Below are positions 1 through 9,032 of a stretch of 52,565 bases of DNA, piece by piece (the first letter of the stretch is position 1; each line of letters begins with the position of its first letter). Position numbers and translations under genes: made by a program. The stretch is taken from assembly GCA_022563685.1 (NCBI GenBank), contig JADFMY010000007.1:1-52565 (forward strand), read 5' to 3'. Under the pieces are notes generated by a model. It worked only from the letters and a program-made list of their open reading frames with translations, was not told where the DNA came from and did not search any database. Source of the stretch: Pseudomonadota bacterium (GTDB lineage Bacteria > Pseudomonadota > Gammaproteobacteria > GCA-001735895).

Positions 1-137
1 ATTCATCCATGAATTCTCAGAGGACGACAAACGAAAAATGTGATTTTCATTTGTCTCACAAAATCAATGCCTTAGCGGCATCGATTTTGGCAGCACATCC
101 ATGTACTGCGGGAAGGCCTGAATAAATTAGACCTTCC
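1..137. repeat. Partial MITE-like repeat, cut by the window edge; second copy at 32886-33035
   Basis: Shares 'gaattctcagaggacgacaaacgaaaa..gtgattttc.tttgtctcacaaaatcaatgccttagcggca' with 32.9 kb; right end 'gaataaattagaccttcc'. Confidence 0.8.
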
Positions 138-328
138 TTAGTTCATTAATTCAGGGAAACTCTGCCTTTTGCAGATTATCCCTGGGTAACGGGTATGATA
201 CCGATTATAATTATCGGCACTAGCGCTTCGATTAAACTCTTTGTTTCAGCGATACTGTCCAACAAAAACAAAGTTAGATTAAATAGCAATTGGTACCCGA
301 TTAACGCGTTCGTTTAACAACCCTGGTC

Positions 329-970
329 ATGATACAACTACTATTACAGCAGCATTATGCTTTGTTCATACTGATCATACTCGCACTGATCATATCTTTA
401 ACCTTCCACGAATACGGGCATGGTTTCGTCGCCAAACTCTACGGCGATAATACCGCTGAGCAGGCCGGGAGGCTCTCGCTCAATCCACTGGTGCATATCG
501 ATCCACTCGGCCTGTTGATGGTGATCCTGATCGGATTCGGCTATGCCAAGCCCGTTCCCACCAACCCCGCCAACTATACATCGCGCTGGGCCATACCGCT
601 GGTTGCACTGGCAGGGCCCGCAATGAACCTGCTGGTTGCGATCTTTGCAATCAATCTGTATTTACTCGGGCTGAAGGCTGGCTGGGCTTTATTCGCTGGC
701 CAGGGGCCGCAATTCTTTTTTACCTACCTGGCATTGATCAATTTGCTGCTGATGTTATTCAACCTGATACCCATTGGCCCTCTGGATGGCCACTACATAC
801 TGCCCTATTTACTGCCGCGCACCTGGGCACTGCGTTTTCATTATTACAATGGGCGCTACGGGGTTTATCTGCTGCTTGGCCTGGTCGTACTGAATTTTCT
901 CGGCATACCTGTGTTCCAGAAAATCTGGGGTATTGGAGAATCTTTACTGCCTTTTATCGTCTTTATTTAA
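329..970 (+). CDS. Site-2 protease family (M50) membrane metalloprotease
   Basis: HEYGH zinc motif near the N-terminus, multiple TM segments, 'NLIPIGPLDGHYI' NPxDG-like motif. Confidence 0.85.
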   Translation: MIQLLLQQHYALFILIILALIISLTFHEYGHGFVAKLYGDNTAEQAGRLSLNPLVHIDPLGLLMVILIGFGYAKPVPTNPANYTSRWAIPLVALAGPAMNLLVAIFAINLYLLGLKAGWALFAGQGPQFFFTYLALINLLLMLFNLIPIGPLDGHYILPYLLPRTWALRFHYYNGRYGVYLLLGLVVLNFLGIPVFQKIWGIGESLLPFIVFI

Positions 971-979
971 CCGCCATCT

Positions 980-1039
980 GTAGGGTCGAATTTATTCGAC
1001 CGTTAATTAACACGGTTGGTCGAATAAATACGACCCTAC
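980..1039. repeat. Intergenic inverted repeat (REP/terminator-like hairpin)
   Basis: gtagggtcgaatttattcgacc ... ggtcgaataaatacgaccctac. Confidence 0.75.
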
Positions 1040-1064
1040 GTGAAATTCTATTGTTCGGCCACCC

Positions 1065-4000
1065 TTAACGGAATGCACGCGGCTTTACCAGCTCCACCGG
1101 GGTGATTACTGCGGTCTGATCCTTTTGGTGGCGTTTGCGCATTGGCAACAGGCTGGCGCTGGCGTCAGCATCAAAAACCCGTTTGACCAGAATCGAGTGC
1201 GATTCATGCACGCGTTGCAATTTACCAACCACGCAGAGATAGGGTTGCTGGTCCACCTGGCGGTGAAAACGCGTATAGATCTGCGGCGTAAACGCCAGGT
1301 TGAAAAAACCTTTTTCGTCTTCCAGGGTAATAAATACCATGCCTTTGGCCGAACCGGGGGATTGCTTGACCAGTACCATGCCAAACACGAATACATCGGT
1401 ATCCGCTGCGAGTGAAATCAATGCGCTCGAATCGCTAAACCGGTGCAGCGCCGGCTTAAACGGCCACTGTTGTTGTTTGATCACCCTGACCGGATGATCC
1501 GCAAGGCTGGTCTTGAACGATTTGAAATCTTTCTGGATGCGCTCCAGCGCCGCTTCGGGTTTCCAGCCGAGCGCAGCCTCCTGGTCATCCATCATCGGCT
1601 TATAGGGCGCCGCCTCGGCCTTCCACAGCGCATCCGTGCGTGAGGAACCCAGTGCATTAAACACATCGGTGGCGGCCAGAGTGGTCAAATCATCACGCGG
1701 TAAGGGACAAGTTTGCACAAAATGTTCGAAGCTGTGCCAGCGTCCGAGCCGGGTTCGTACTTCGAGCATGGCTTCCACCGCGGCTTCCGGCAGACCTTTC
1801 ACCAAGCGAAACCCGAGCCGAATGGCATAGTGCTTTCCGCCCCGTGGCCGTTCGAGGCCATGATCCCAGTGCGAATCATTCAGTGACAGGGGTAATATTT
1901 TAATGCCCTCGCGTTTGGCGCTCTGGATCAATGCGTGAGGTGAATAAAAACCCATCGGTTGCGAATTCAACACCGCGGTATAAAACGCAGCCGGGTAATG
2001 GCACTTGAGATAACAGGAGGCATAGGCAATCAGTGAAAATGACACCGCGTGCGACTCTGGAAATCCATATTCGGCAAAGCCTTTCATCTGCCCGAGTATC
2101 TGCTCGGCAAACTCGGGGCTGATACCGTTTTGCTGCATGCCGTGTTCGAGCTTATTCAATAATGGCAGTAGATCACGATCGAAATTCTTAACCCCCCAGG
2201 CGCCTATTTGCTTGCGTAATTCGTTGGCTTCACCGGGGGTGAAATTACCCACCGTGATCGCGATACGCATCGCCTGTTCCTGAAATATCGCAATGCCCAG
2301 CGTACGCGCGAGTATGGGTCGCAATCGCTCATCCGGGTAAGTGACGGGTTCGAGCCCCTCGCGCCGGGCCAGGTAAGGGTGTATCACCTTGCCCTGAATC
2401 GGGCCGGGACGAATGATCGCCACTTCGATCACCAGATCGTAAAAACAGGCTGGCTTCAGTCTTGGCAGCATCGACATTTGAGCACGGGACTCGATTTGAA
2501 AAGTACCAACCGTATCGGCTTTCTGGATCATTTGATAAGTCGGTTTATCGTCATCTGGAATGCCATGCAAACTGAGTGTCTGGTGGTAATAATGTTGCAC
2601 ATAGTCAAAACACTTGCGAATCGCGCTCAACATGCCAAAGCTCAATACATCGATTTTAAAAAACCCCAACGCCTCGATATCTTCCTTGCTCCATTGAATC
2701 ACGCTGCGCCCTTCCATGCTTGCCGGTTCCTGCGCCAGCAGGCAATTAAGCGGCTTATCGGCGATCATGAAGCCCCCCGAATGTATCCCCAGGTGCCGGG
2801 GGAAGCCGCGCAGCTTCTCGCTCAATTGCATCCATAGTTTCCAGCTTATTGGCTCGCTATGCGGGTTTTGCTGCTGGTAATCGTTCTTTAAGGCTTTCAC
2901 GATACTTTCCATACCCGCGCCTCGGAAGAAGCGGCTGCTGGAAATCTTCGAAACCTGGTTTAACAGCGCCTCGTCCGCGCCCAGCGCCTTACCCACTGCA
3001 CGCAGGGCGCCCCTGGTGCGAAAAGTCACCACGTTGGCCACCATCGCCGCACGCTCACGGCCATAGCGCGCATAGATGTATTGAATCACTTCTTCGCGCC
3101 GCTCGTGTTCGAAGTCCACATCGATATCGGGCGGGTCACCGCGCTCCATGCTGATAAAACGCTCAAACAATAGATCAAACTGATCGGGATTGACCGAGGT
3201 GATACCCAGTACATAGCACACCGTTGAATTGGCAGCCGAGCCACGGCCCTGGCAGAGTATCTTCTGCTGCCTGGCCCAGTGCACAATATCCCATACCGTG
3301 AGAAAGTAATCGGCGAAATCGAGTTGTTCGATCAGGCCCAGTTCGTGCTCGATTGTCTCCAGCACCTGACGCGAAGGATGGTCGAAACGCGCCTGCACGC
3401 CCTCGTCTGTCAATTCGCGCAAGTAGCTTTGTGCATCATGACCCTGCGGGATCATTTCCTTCGGGTAGTGGTAGCCAAGTTGATCCAGATCGAACACACA
3501 GGATCGGTTTAATTCCGCCGACAGGGATAAAGCGCGCTGGTAGTCCGGAATACCAGAAAACAGCCGATGCAATTCAGACGGTGCGTGCAAACAGCGTTCG
3601 CCGTTGGGAAACAGGTGTTGTTTGCAGTCATCGAAAACCGCGTTATTACGAATCGCCTGCAATAAATCACTCATGCTCTTTTGCGCGCGCCGATGGAAAA
3701 ACACGTCCTGGCTCAAGATGAATTCGAGTCCGTATTTTTTCGCCAGTTTCAGGCTCGGCTTAATCCAGCGATCCTCGGCCGGGTGCAGGTGACGACTGAT
3801 AGCCAGATAATAATCACCCTGGAACAGGGCATGCAACTCGGCGTAGTGCTGTGGCCTGTTTTGGCAGCGTATATTGCCGCGCATCGGTTGAATCGCAAAC
3901 AACCCGGTCACATCGCTGTCGAGTAAATGCGCCAGTGGAATATTGGCGTAATTCTTGCCATCGCGATGCGCTTCGCTCAGGAGCCGATTCAAATTGGTAT

Positions 4001-4322
4001 AACCGGTCTGATCCCTGGCCACCAGCACCAGTGTATCCTGTAACAATAACGGTAGATCGTGGTCTCGCTGGAAATGAATTTCCGCCCCATAGTTCAGCTT
4101 TAAACCCTGGTGTTGCCCCTGCTTTTTAACCTGGGCTAATTCTCGATAGCAGCGCGCAAGCCCATAACCGCCATCAAAGTCGTTGATGCATAGTGAACCG
4201 TACCCAAGTTCATTAGCCCGTGTAATCAGATCGACTGGATGCGACGCCCCATGCAAAAAACTGAAGTTGGTTTTACACAACCATTCGTTGAATTCCGTAA
4301 AATAATTTTTTTTCTTATGCAT
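1065..4322 (-). CDS. dnaE2: Error-prone DNA polymerase III alpha-like subunit DnaE2/ImuC
   Basis: PHP domain, 'CQGRGSAANSTVCYVLGIT', 'PPDIDVDFEHERREEVIQYIYARYGR', OB domain; start placed at MHKKKNYF because the upstream ORF extension lies in a repeat. Confidence 0.93.
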   Translation of the reverse strand: MHKKKNYFTEFNEWLCKTNFSFLHGASHPVDLITRANELGYGSLCINDFDGGYGLARCYRELAQVKKQGQHQGLKLNYGAEIHFQRDHDLPLLLQDTLVLVARDQTGYTNLNRLLSEAHRDGKNYANIPLAHLLDSDVTGLFAIQPMRGNIRCQNRPQHYAELHALFQGDYYLAISRHLHPAEDRWIKPSLKLAKKYGLEFILSQDVFFHRRAQKSMSDLLQAIRNNAVFDDCKQHLFPNGERCLHAPSELHRLFSGIPDYQRALSLSAELNRSCVFDLDQLGYHYPKEMIPQGHDAQSYLRELTDEGVQARFDHPSRQVLETIEHELGLIEQLDFADYFLTVWDIVHWARQQKILCQGRGSAANSTVCYVLGITSVNPDQFDLLFERFISMERGDPPDIDVDFEHERREEVIQYIYARYGRERAAMVANVVTFRTRGALRAVGKALGADEALLNQVSKISSSRFFRGAGMESIVKALKNDYQQQNPHSEPISWKLWMQLSEKLRGFPRHLGIHSGGFMIADKPLNCLLAQEPASMEGRSVIQWSKEDIEALGFFKIDVLSFGMLSAIRKCFDYVQHYYHQTLSLHGIPDDDKPTYQMIQKADTVGTFQIESRAQMSMLPRLKPACFYDLVIEVAIIRPGPIQGKVIHPYLARREGLEPVTYPDERLRPILARTLGIAIFQEQAMRIAITVGNFTPGEANELRKQIGAWGVKNFDRDLLPLLNKLEHGMQQNGISPEFAEQILGQMKGFAEYGFPESHAVSFSLIAYASCYLKCHYPAAFYTAVLNSQPMGFYSPHALIQSAKREGIKILPLSLNDSHWDHGLERPRGGKHYAIRLGFRLVKGLPEAAVEAMLEVRTRLGRWHSFEHFVQTCPLPRDDLTTLAATDVFNALGSSRTDALWKAEAAPYKPMMDDQEAALGWKPEAALERIQKDFKSFKTSLADHPVRVIKQQQWPFKPALHRFSDSSALISLAADTDVFVFGMVLVKQSPGSAKGMVFITLEDEKGFFNLAFTPQIYTRFHRQVDQQPYLCVVGKLQRVHESHSILVKRVFDADASASLLPMRKRHQKDQTAVITPVELVKPRAFR

Positions 4323-4337
4323 AATTACAAAGAATCC

Positions 4338-4465
4338 GTAGGTTGGGCTGAGCCTGGGAAGCCCAACATGACTAATGCAAATCAATATGTTGGGGTTCGT
4401 CCCTCTCGGCAACTGCTCCTGCGTTGCTCTAATAAGTTACATCCATGTAACGAACCCCAACCTAC
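4338..4465. repeat. Dispersed intergenic repeat, copy 1
   Basis: gtaggttgggctgagcctgggaagcccaacatgact..gttggggttcgt..acgaaccccaacctac; relatives at 13030 and 19012. Confidence 0.8.
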
Positions 4466-4506
4466 TTGACTATCGAGGCGGTTACGCTTCCGAGAGGAGA
4501 AGGGGT

Positions 4507-5982
4507 TTAACAATATTCCCCTTGCTTGAACCACCTCCCATTGCCATCACGATATACCCAGCTCGCCCTGCCTTGCGCGTCCTTGAGTACATAGTAATCC
4601 CTGTTCTGACGCTCTGGGTCTTCGTGTATCCACCACCGGCTCGCACAGCGTTCGAGAAAAATCTCGGGCCTGATCGTCGGTGTTTCTATTTCAGTGGGCG
4701 ATTGATAGTAAAAAAGAGGGCGATAAGTCGAACTGCTGGACCACTGGTAATGGTCGAATGGAGGCTCGGCGAGCGCACCGGGTGGCACGACACTGAATGA
4801 CTGTTCCGGGTAAAAGCTGGCTTCGCAGCGGTAGGCTTCGATCGACACCGGCAGTTTGTTCTGTAACTCGCACAGATCCTGTCGCCTGACATCGGCCCCG
4901 GCATCGGTGAACAGATCCCACAGCATCGGCGGCAAGTGCATGCGTTCGCAGATCTCGACCCGCCAGCCGATAAACGGCATCGCCTCGGGCAGGTCGAGGT
5001 CTTTATCGCGTGCCTGTAATTTGCGCATCAAGTCGTCGTAAACATACCAGGCCTGGTACAGTGCAGTTTTAAATTCAGGTAACTCACGATGCAACGAGTA
5101 GGGGTGTCGAAACGATAATTCGACGCAAATCTTCTGGTCATTAAACAGGGTGATCCGCCAGAGTATGCGGTTGATGTGTTCGCTCTCATTGAACTTGAAT
5201 TGCTCGCACAGGCGCTCGAAATCTTCACGTAACAGAGCTTCGATATAACACCATTGGTTCAGCGGATATTCCAGCTCACGGCTCACCGTCGGCCTTTGCG
5301 CCGGTGCCAGCGCGACCCAGGGGAAGTCCTGCAAATCGGATGTCGTATTAAAGGTCCAGCGCCAGATTTTGCCTGCCCAGGCATCGAATCGCCGCGTCAT
5401 AGCCTGATGATCGGCCTGCTTTAATTCGAAAGGCCCGGCCAGACCGGTACGGCTGATGAAGCGCTTCAATTGCGCCTGCCTGGCCCGAAAAGCAACCGCG
5501 TTAAACCGCCTGGCCCTGCTCGTCTCCAGATGCGTGATCAGGGAATCCTGCGGTGCAAACCAGAATTCCCATTCGAGCAATTGATAAATATTGCGGTTCA
5601 GCAGGCTCTGCAAAAAATAAATACCCCGTACCTGCCGATGAATTTGAAAAGAAAGGTACACCAGGCATTGCCAGGGATGGTTCGCGAATACCGCTATATA
5701 GTCCGCACCATGGTGGTAGCGCATTATCGGGTCAAATAATTGTTCCAGATCGCAGGCGCATCGGTGCTTTTGCGCGAGCCAGAATTGCTCGCAGTCAGCA
5801 ATTCTGCAGAGCAGAATACGCTCCGACCACTGCATCGCCGTCGGTGACAAGGCAAATGGATTGGCCACCGTTTGTTGCGAGTAGATCGCTACATAGGCCG
5901 GGAAATCGTCCGCCTCTCTCAACTGGCTGAGTTGTATAACCCGGGCGTTCGATGGGGGACCTGACTTACTCACAGTCCACAT
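4507..5982 (-). CDS. imuB: ImuB-like Y-family polymerase homolog
   Basis: Lies between imuA-like and dnaE2 genes; C-terminal 'PEIFLERCASRWWIHEDPERQNRDYYVLKDAQGRASWVYRDGNGRWFKQGEY' is typical of ImuB. Confidence 0.88.
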   Translation of the reverse strand: MWTVSKSGPPSNARVIQLSQLREADDFPAYVAIYSQQTVANPFALSPTAMQWSERILLCRIADCEQFWLAQKHRCACDLEQLFDPIMRYHHGADYIAVFANHPWQCLVYLSFQIHRQVRGIYFLQSLLNRNIYQLLEWEFWFAPQDSLITHLETSRARRFNAVAFRARQAQLKRFISRTGLAGPFELKQADHQAMTRRFDAWAGKIWRWTFNTTSDLQDFPWVALAPAQRPTVSRELEYPLNQWCYIEALLREDFERLCEQFKFNESEHINRILWRITLFNDQKICVELSFRHPYSLHRELPEFKTALYQAWYVYDDLMRKLQARDKDLDLPEAMPFIGWRVEICERMHLPPMLWDLFTDAGADVRRQDLCELQNKLPVSIEAYRCEASFYPEQSFSVVPPGALAEPPFDHYQWSSSSTYRPLFYYQSPTEIETPTIRPEIFLERCASRWWIHEDPERQNRDYYVLKDAQGRASWVYRDGNGRWFKQGEYC

Positions 5983-6604
5983 ACACTTGTTGCGCGTGCA
6001 TGGTCAACCTGCCGCTTGCATGCCCCTTGATGACCTGTAGCGAAAATTCGCCCTGCCCGCATTGCCAGGTATTGATACGCAGGCGGGCATAAGGATTGCC
6101 CTGTTTCGGGCTGAGAAAATAATGCCGAATCAAAAATATAATCTGCCGGTGCTTGCGCGCCTGCTGACTGACAAACGCGAGGTCGCCAGTAGAAAATTTC
6201 TTCGGGGAATCGATGATAATCCGCTTGAACGTATCCTCCAGAAACAGCGGCCTGAGTTCTTTCACCGGTTGCGCCGAGCGCATGAAAAATAAACGCTGCA
6301 GGTCAACGCCATGACTGATCCAGCTCGATGCAAAAATTCCCAGACCATGATGATGATATATCCAGACGCTGGCCGGTATTTGCTGTTTTAAGAATTGCAG
6401 TGGAATCAGGCGGCCGTTCAGGCCGGGGGGTATACCCCACTCGATCAGGTCACCCGGCTTGATTCCGGCAAAAAGGCGGTCAAGCGATTCGATACCCGAA
6501 TGCAATAGCTGGCCCTGGTCCGAATTCACCGGGTTTAATAATCGTGCGGATACCAGGTGGTCGGAGAGGGATGTATCGCGAAATTGCACAGGGATTGACG
6601 CCAT
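5966..6604 (-). CDS. imuA: ImuA-like translesion synthesis accessory protein
   Basis: RecA/SulA-like small protein upstream of imuB and overlapping it; 'LDRLFAGIKPGDLIEWGIPPGLNGRLIPLQFL'. Confidence 0.82.
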   Translation of the reverse strand: MASIPVQFRDTSLSDHLVSARLLNPVNSDQGQLLHSGIESLDRLFAGIKPGDLIEWGIPPGLNGRLIPLQFLKQQIPASVWIYHHHGLGIFASSWISHGVDLQRLFFMRSAQPVKELRPLFLEDTFKRIIIDSPKKFSTGDLAFVSQQARKHRQIIFLIRHYFLSPKQGNPYARLRINTWQCGQGEFSLQVIKGHASGRLTMHAQQVYVDCE

Positions 6605-6616
6605 GATGGACCTTCC

Positions 6617-7231
6617 TTAAGTCTTGCGGACGACGCCGACCAGCTTGCCGATAATCTGCACACACCGGGCTGGCACCTCACGTGCCGCAAACTCGGGATT
6701 CGACGGTAATAACTGGCAACGATCCCCCACCATTTTGATGCGCTTCAGGGTGATTTCGTCGTCGATACGCACCGCGAGGATATCGCCCCTGTTGGCTTCC
6801 TGCTGCAACTTGATCATCGCGATATCGCCGTCGGTAATAGAGTCACCGGACATGCTCTCACCCACCACGCGCAGCGCCTGTATATCGCCCCCGCCAAAAA
6901 AATCATGATCGAGCGAAAATGACTCGCCAGATTCATCGAAAACCGGCAAGGGTGTACCCGCAGGGATGGTTGCGACCAGATTGAATTCGCTAGCCCGCGC
7001 CGATGTTTCGTGTGCCGATGGCTCGTGCGCCAGCATATAATCCGACACCCGCTGCGCTCGTTGCCTGATATAGCCTTTTTTTTCCAGCGCCTTGAGATGG
7101 AAGCGCGCGGTGGTATGTCTAAACCCAAACTGCTGGGCAATATCGCGCAGGGAAGGAAAAGGCAAACCCTCGCTCATGACTTGTCTCGTATAGTCATAAA
7201 CCGCTTGCTGAATGGCTGTTAAGGTTTGCAT
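6617..7231 (-). CDS. lexA: LexA-type repressor (S24 peptidase)
   Basis: N-terminal wHTH 'PSLRDIAQQFGFRHTTARFHLKALEKKGYI', 'VVGESMSGDSITDGDIAMI' Ser, 'LAVRIDDEITLKRI' Lys; start set at MQTLTAIQ. Confidence 0.92.
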   Translation of the reverse strand: MQTLTAIQQAVYDYTRQVMSEGLPFPSLRDIAQQFGFRHTTARFHLKALEKKGYIRQRAQRVSDYMLAHEPSAHETSARASEFNLVATIPAGTPLPVFDESGESFSLDHDFFGGGDIQALRVVGESMSGDSITDGDIAMIKLQQEANRGDILAVRIDDEITLKRIKMVGDRCQLLPSNPEFAAREVPARCVQIIGKLVGVVRKT

Positions 7232-7243
7232 AATGCGAGTGTA

Positions 7244-7279
7244 ATATACAACACCGTTATATGCAACAGTGTTGTATAT
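7244..7279. promoter_or_regulatory. Candidate LexA operator / inverted repeat
   Basis: atatacaacac-N14-gtgttgtatat, perfect 11-nt arms, 13 nt upstream of the lexA start. Confidence 0.65.
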
Positions 7280-7438
7280 AATGATTTTGGAACGCATCAG
7301 CTTTGTCAAAGTCTAATGAGTCACCCCATATTGCCATGTCAGGAACCGGTCCCTTGTGGGTTATCTGCGATCGAGATAAGGGCCCAAACGTAGGACGGTT
7401 GAATGCCGATCGTGGGATAATTAATGCTGATGACTAAG

Positions 7439-7596
7439 GAACCTCTGATTTATTCTGGACGAAGTAGATTGGAGATCAAAATTCGTCCATTCAAGGCGTT
7501 AATCGCACGTAATAGCTAGCTATTGCGAAGATTAACAACGAAGAAGGGGCGGATTTTGGCTTCAAGATGCGAGTTTACGAATAGATCAGAGGTTCC
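7439..7596. mobile_element. IS5-type MITE (158 bp) with 4-bp CTAA target duplication
   Basis: TIRs GGAACCTCTGATTTATTC / GGAACCTCTGATCTATTC (one mismatch in 18); CTAA at 7435-7438 and 7597-7600. Confidence 0.85.
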
Positions 7597-7667
7597 CTAA
7601 TAGGGATTGCGGGGGTTGGCCAGTTTGAACATACCGTCCACAATCGGGATCCCAGGAGAGAAAACCA

Positions 7668-8120
7668 ATGTTGATCAAGTATGTAATGGCTGTGGTGATG
7701 AGTTTCGTTCTGGTATCCGCGGTAATGGCTGCGGGCTCCTCCAGCTCGTCCACTCAACCCAGGGCCGACAATTACGAAAACGGTGTAAAGGCGGTTAACT
7801 CCGCCAATTACAAAAAGGCGATAAAGCTGTTTAATAAGGTGGTTGCCGCCAAACCAACGAACGCCGACGCCTGGAACTACCTCGGCTTCAGCAACCGAAA
7901 ACTGAAGAAGTTTGACCTGGCCCTGAGCGCCTATCAGAAGGCTTTGGCTATCGACCCGAACCATCGCGGCGCCAACGAATATCTGGGTGAGCTTTACCTG
8001 CAAACCGATAATCTGGAAAAAGCCAGGGAACGTCTCAAAAAACTCGACGATATCTGCTACTTCGGCTGCGACGAGTTCGATGACCTGAAGGCCGCCATCA
8101 TAGCCTACGAGAACCAGTAA
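7668..8120 (+). CDS. TPR-repeat exported protein
   Basis: Signal peptide plus TPR units 'ADAWNYLGFSNRKLKKFDLALSAYQKALAIDPNHRGANEYLGELYL'. Confidence 0.85.
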   Translation: MLIKYVMAVVMSFVLVSAVMAAGSSSSSTQPRADNYENGVKAVNSANYKKAIKLFNKVVAAKPTNADAWNYLGFSNRKLKKFDLALSAYQKALAIDPNHRGANEYLGELYLQTDNLEKARERLKKLDDICYFGCDEFDDLKAAIIAYENQ

Positions 8121-8144
8121 GCGCCTGCAGAACGGCCGCCTACG

Positions 8145-8816
8145 ATGGGTTCATCCGTATTTGGCGGTTACGGCGCATCGATAGCCGCGTTTGCCGTATT
8201 CGGGCTGCTTCACTCGATCGGCGCTCAGGAGCCATTCAAGAACGCGCTGGCCCGCTGGACGAGTTCGTTTTTCGTCGATCACTTTTGGCGTCTGGTTTAT
8301 TGCGGCCTCAGTTACTGGGCGCTCTACTATGGTGTCGCGGCCTTGCATTGGGCGCGGAACATCGAATACGACGTCTGGCTGATCGCCTATCCAGACTGGC
8401 TGTGGCAAATCATCATCGTCCTGCATTTAGGTTCCATCGCTTTTCTCTACGCCGCTTTTTTGCAGAGCGATTACCTGGAGTTTCTGGGCTTAAAGCAGGC
8501 ATACCGGGGGTTACTGAAAATTCTCGGCAAGGCCCCGCCGCCGGATATCAAACTGTTCGGGACCCATCGTCTTGAGGTCAGGGGAGTATACGGCTGGGTG
8601 CGCCACCCGATGATGGTCGCCGGGCTGTTATTCTTGCTGACCAGCGGGCCCTCGCTGAACAATATCGTCTACATCGCCATGTATACCGCCTATATGCTGA
8701 TCGGTGGATACTACGAGGAAAGACGCATGATCAAGATATTCGAAGATGATTATCGCCGTTACCAGCGCCGGGTGGGTGCTTTTTTCCCGCTTTTCTGGCG
8801 CGCCCACGAGATCTGA
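8145..8816 (+). CDS. NnrU/isoprenylcysteine methyltransferase-like membrane protein
   Basis: 'GVYGWVRHPMMVAGLLFLL' and 'EERRMIKIFEDDYRRYQRRVGAFFPLF'. Confidence 0.8.
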   Translation: MGSSVFGGYGASIAAFAVFGLLHSIGAQEPFKNALARWTSSFFVDHFWRLVYCGLSYWALYYGVAALHWARNIEYDVWLIAYPDWLWQIIIVLHLGSIAFLYAAFLQSDYLEFLGLKQAYRGLLKILGKAPPPDIKLFGTHRLEVRGVYGWVRHPMMVAGLLFLLTSGPSLNNIVYIAMYTAYMLIGGYYEERRMIKIFEDDYRRYQRRVGAFFPLFWRAHEI

Positions 8817-8824
8817 GAGACATC

Positions 8825-8965
8825 ATGCTGGAAAAACTCGCCGAATACTTCTACGACCCTGTGGTGTTCTGGACTGCACCACTGGTGCTCGTTGCATTGG
8901 CAGTGGGCTGGCGCAGGGTGCGTGCCTGGAGACTACGACGCTTTTCTGGAATGCCTCCCAAATGA
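8825..8965 (+). CDS. Small 46-aa membrane protein
   Basis: MLEKLAEYFYDPVVFWTAPLVLVALAVGWRRVRAWRLRRFSGMPPK, starts 8 nt after the preceding stop codon; hydrophobic core then basic tail. Confidence 0.45.
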   Translation: MLEKLAEYFYDPVVFWTAPLVLVALAVGWRRVRAWRLRRFSGMPPK

Positions 8966-9032
8966 CCCAGGAGATTCGTCTTAGACAGGAAGCGAGTGCC
9001 AGGGAGCCTCTGATCAAGTCATGGTTGATCGA

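Noticed and set aside
2379-2837. 152-aa plus-strand ORF (and other plus ORFs in 1.1-4.3 kb)
   Set aside because: Antisense shadow of dnaE2.
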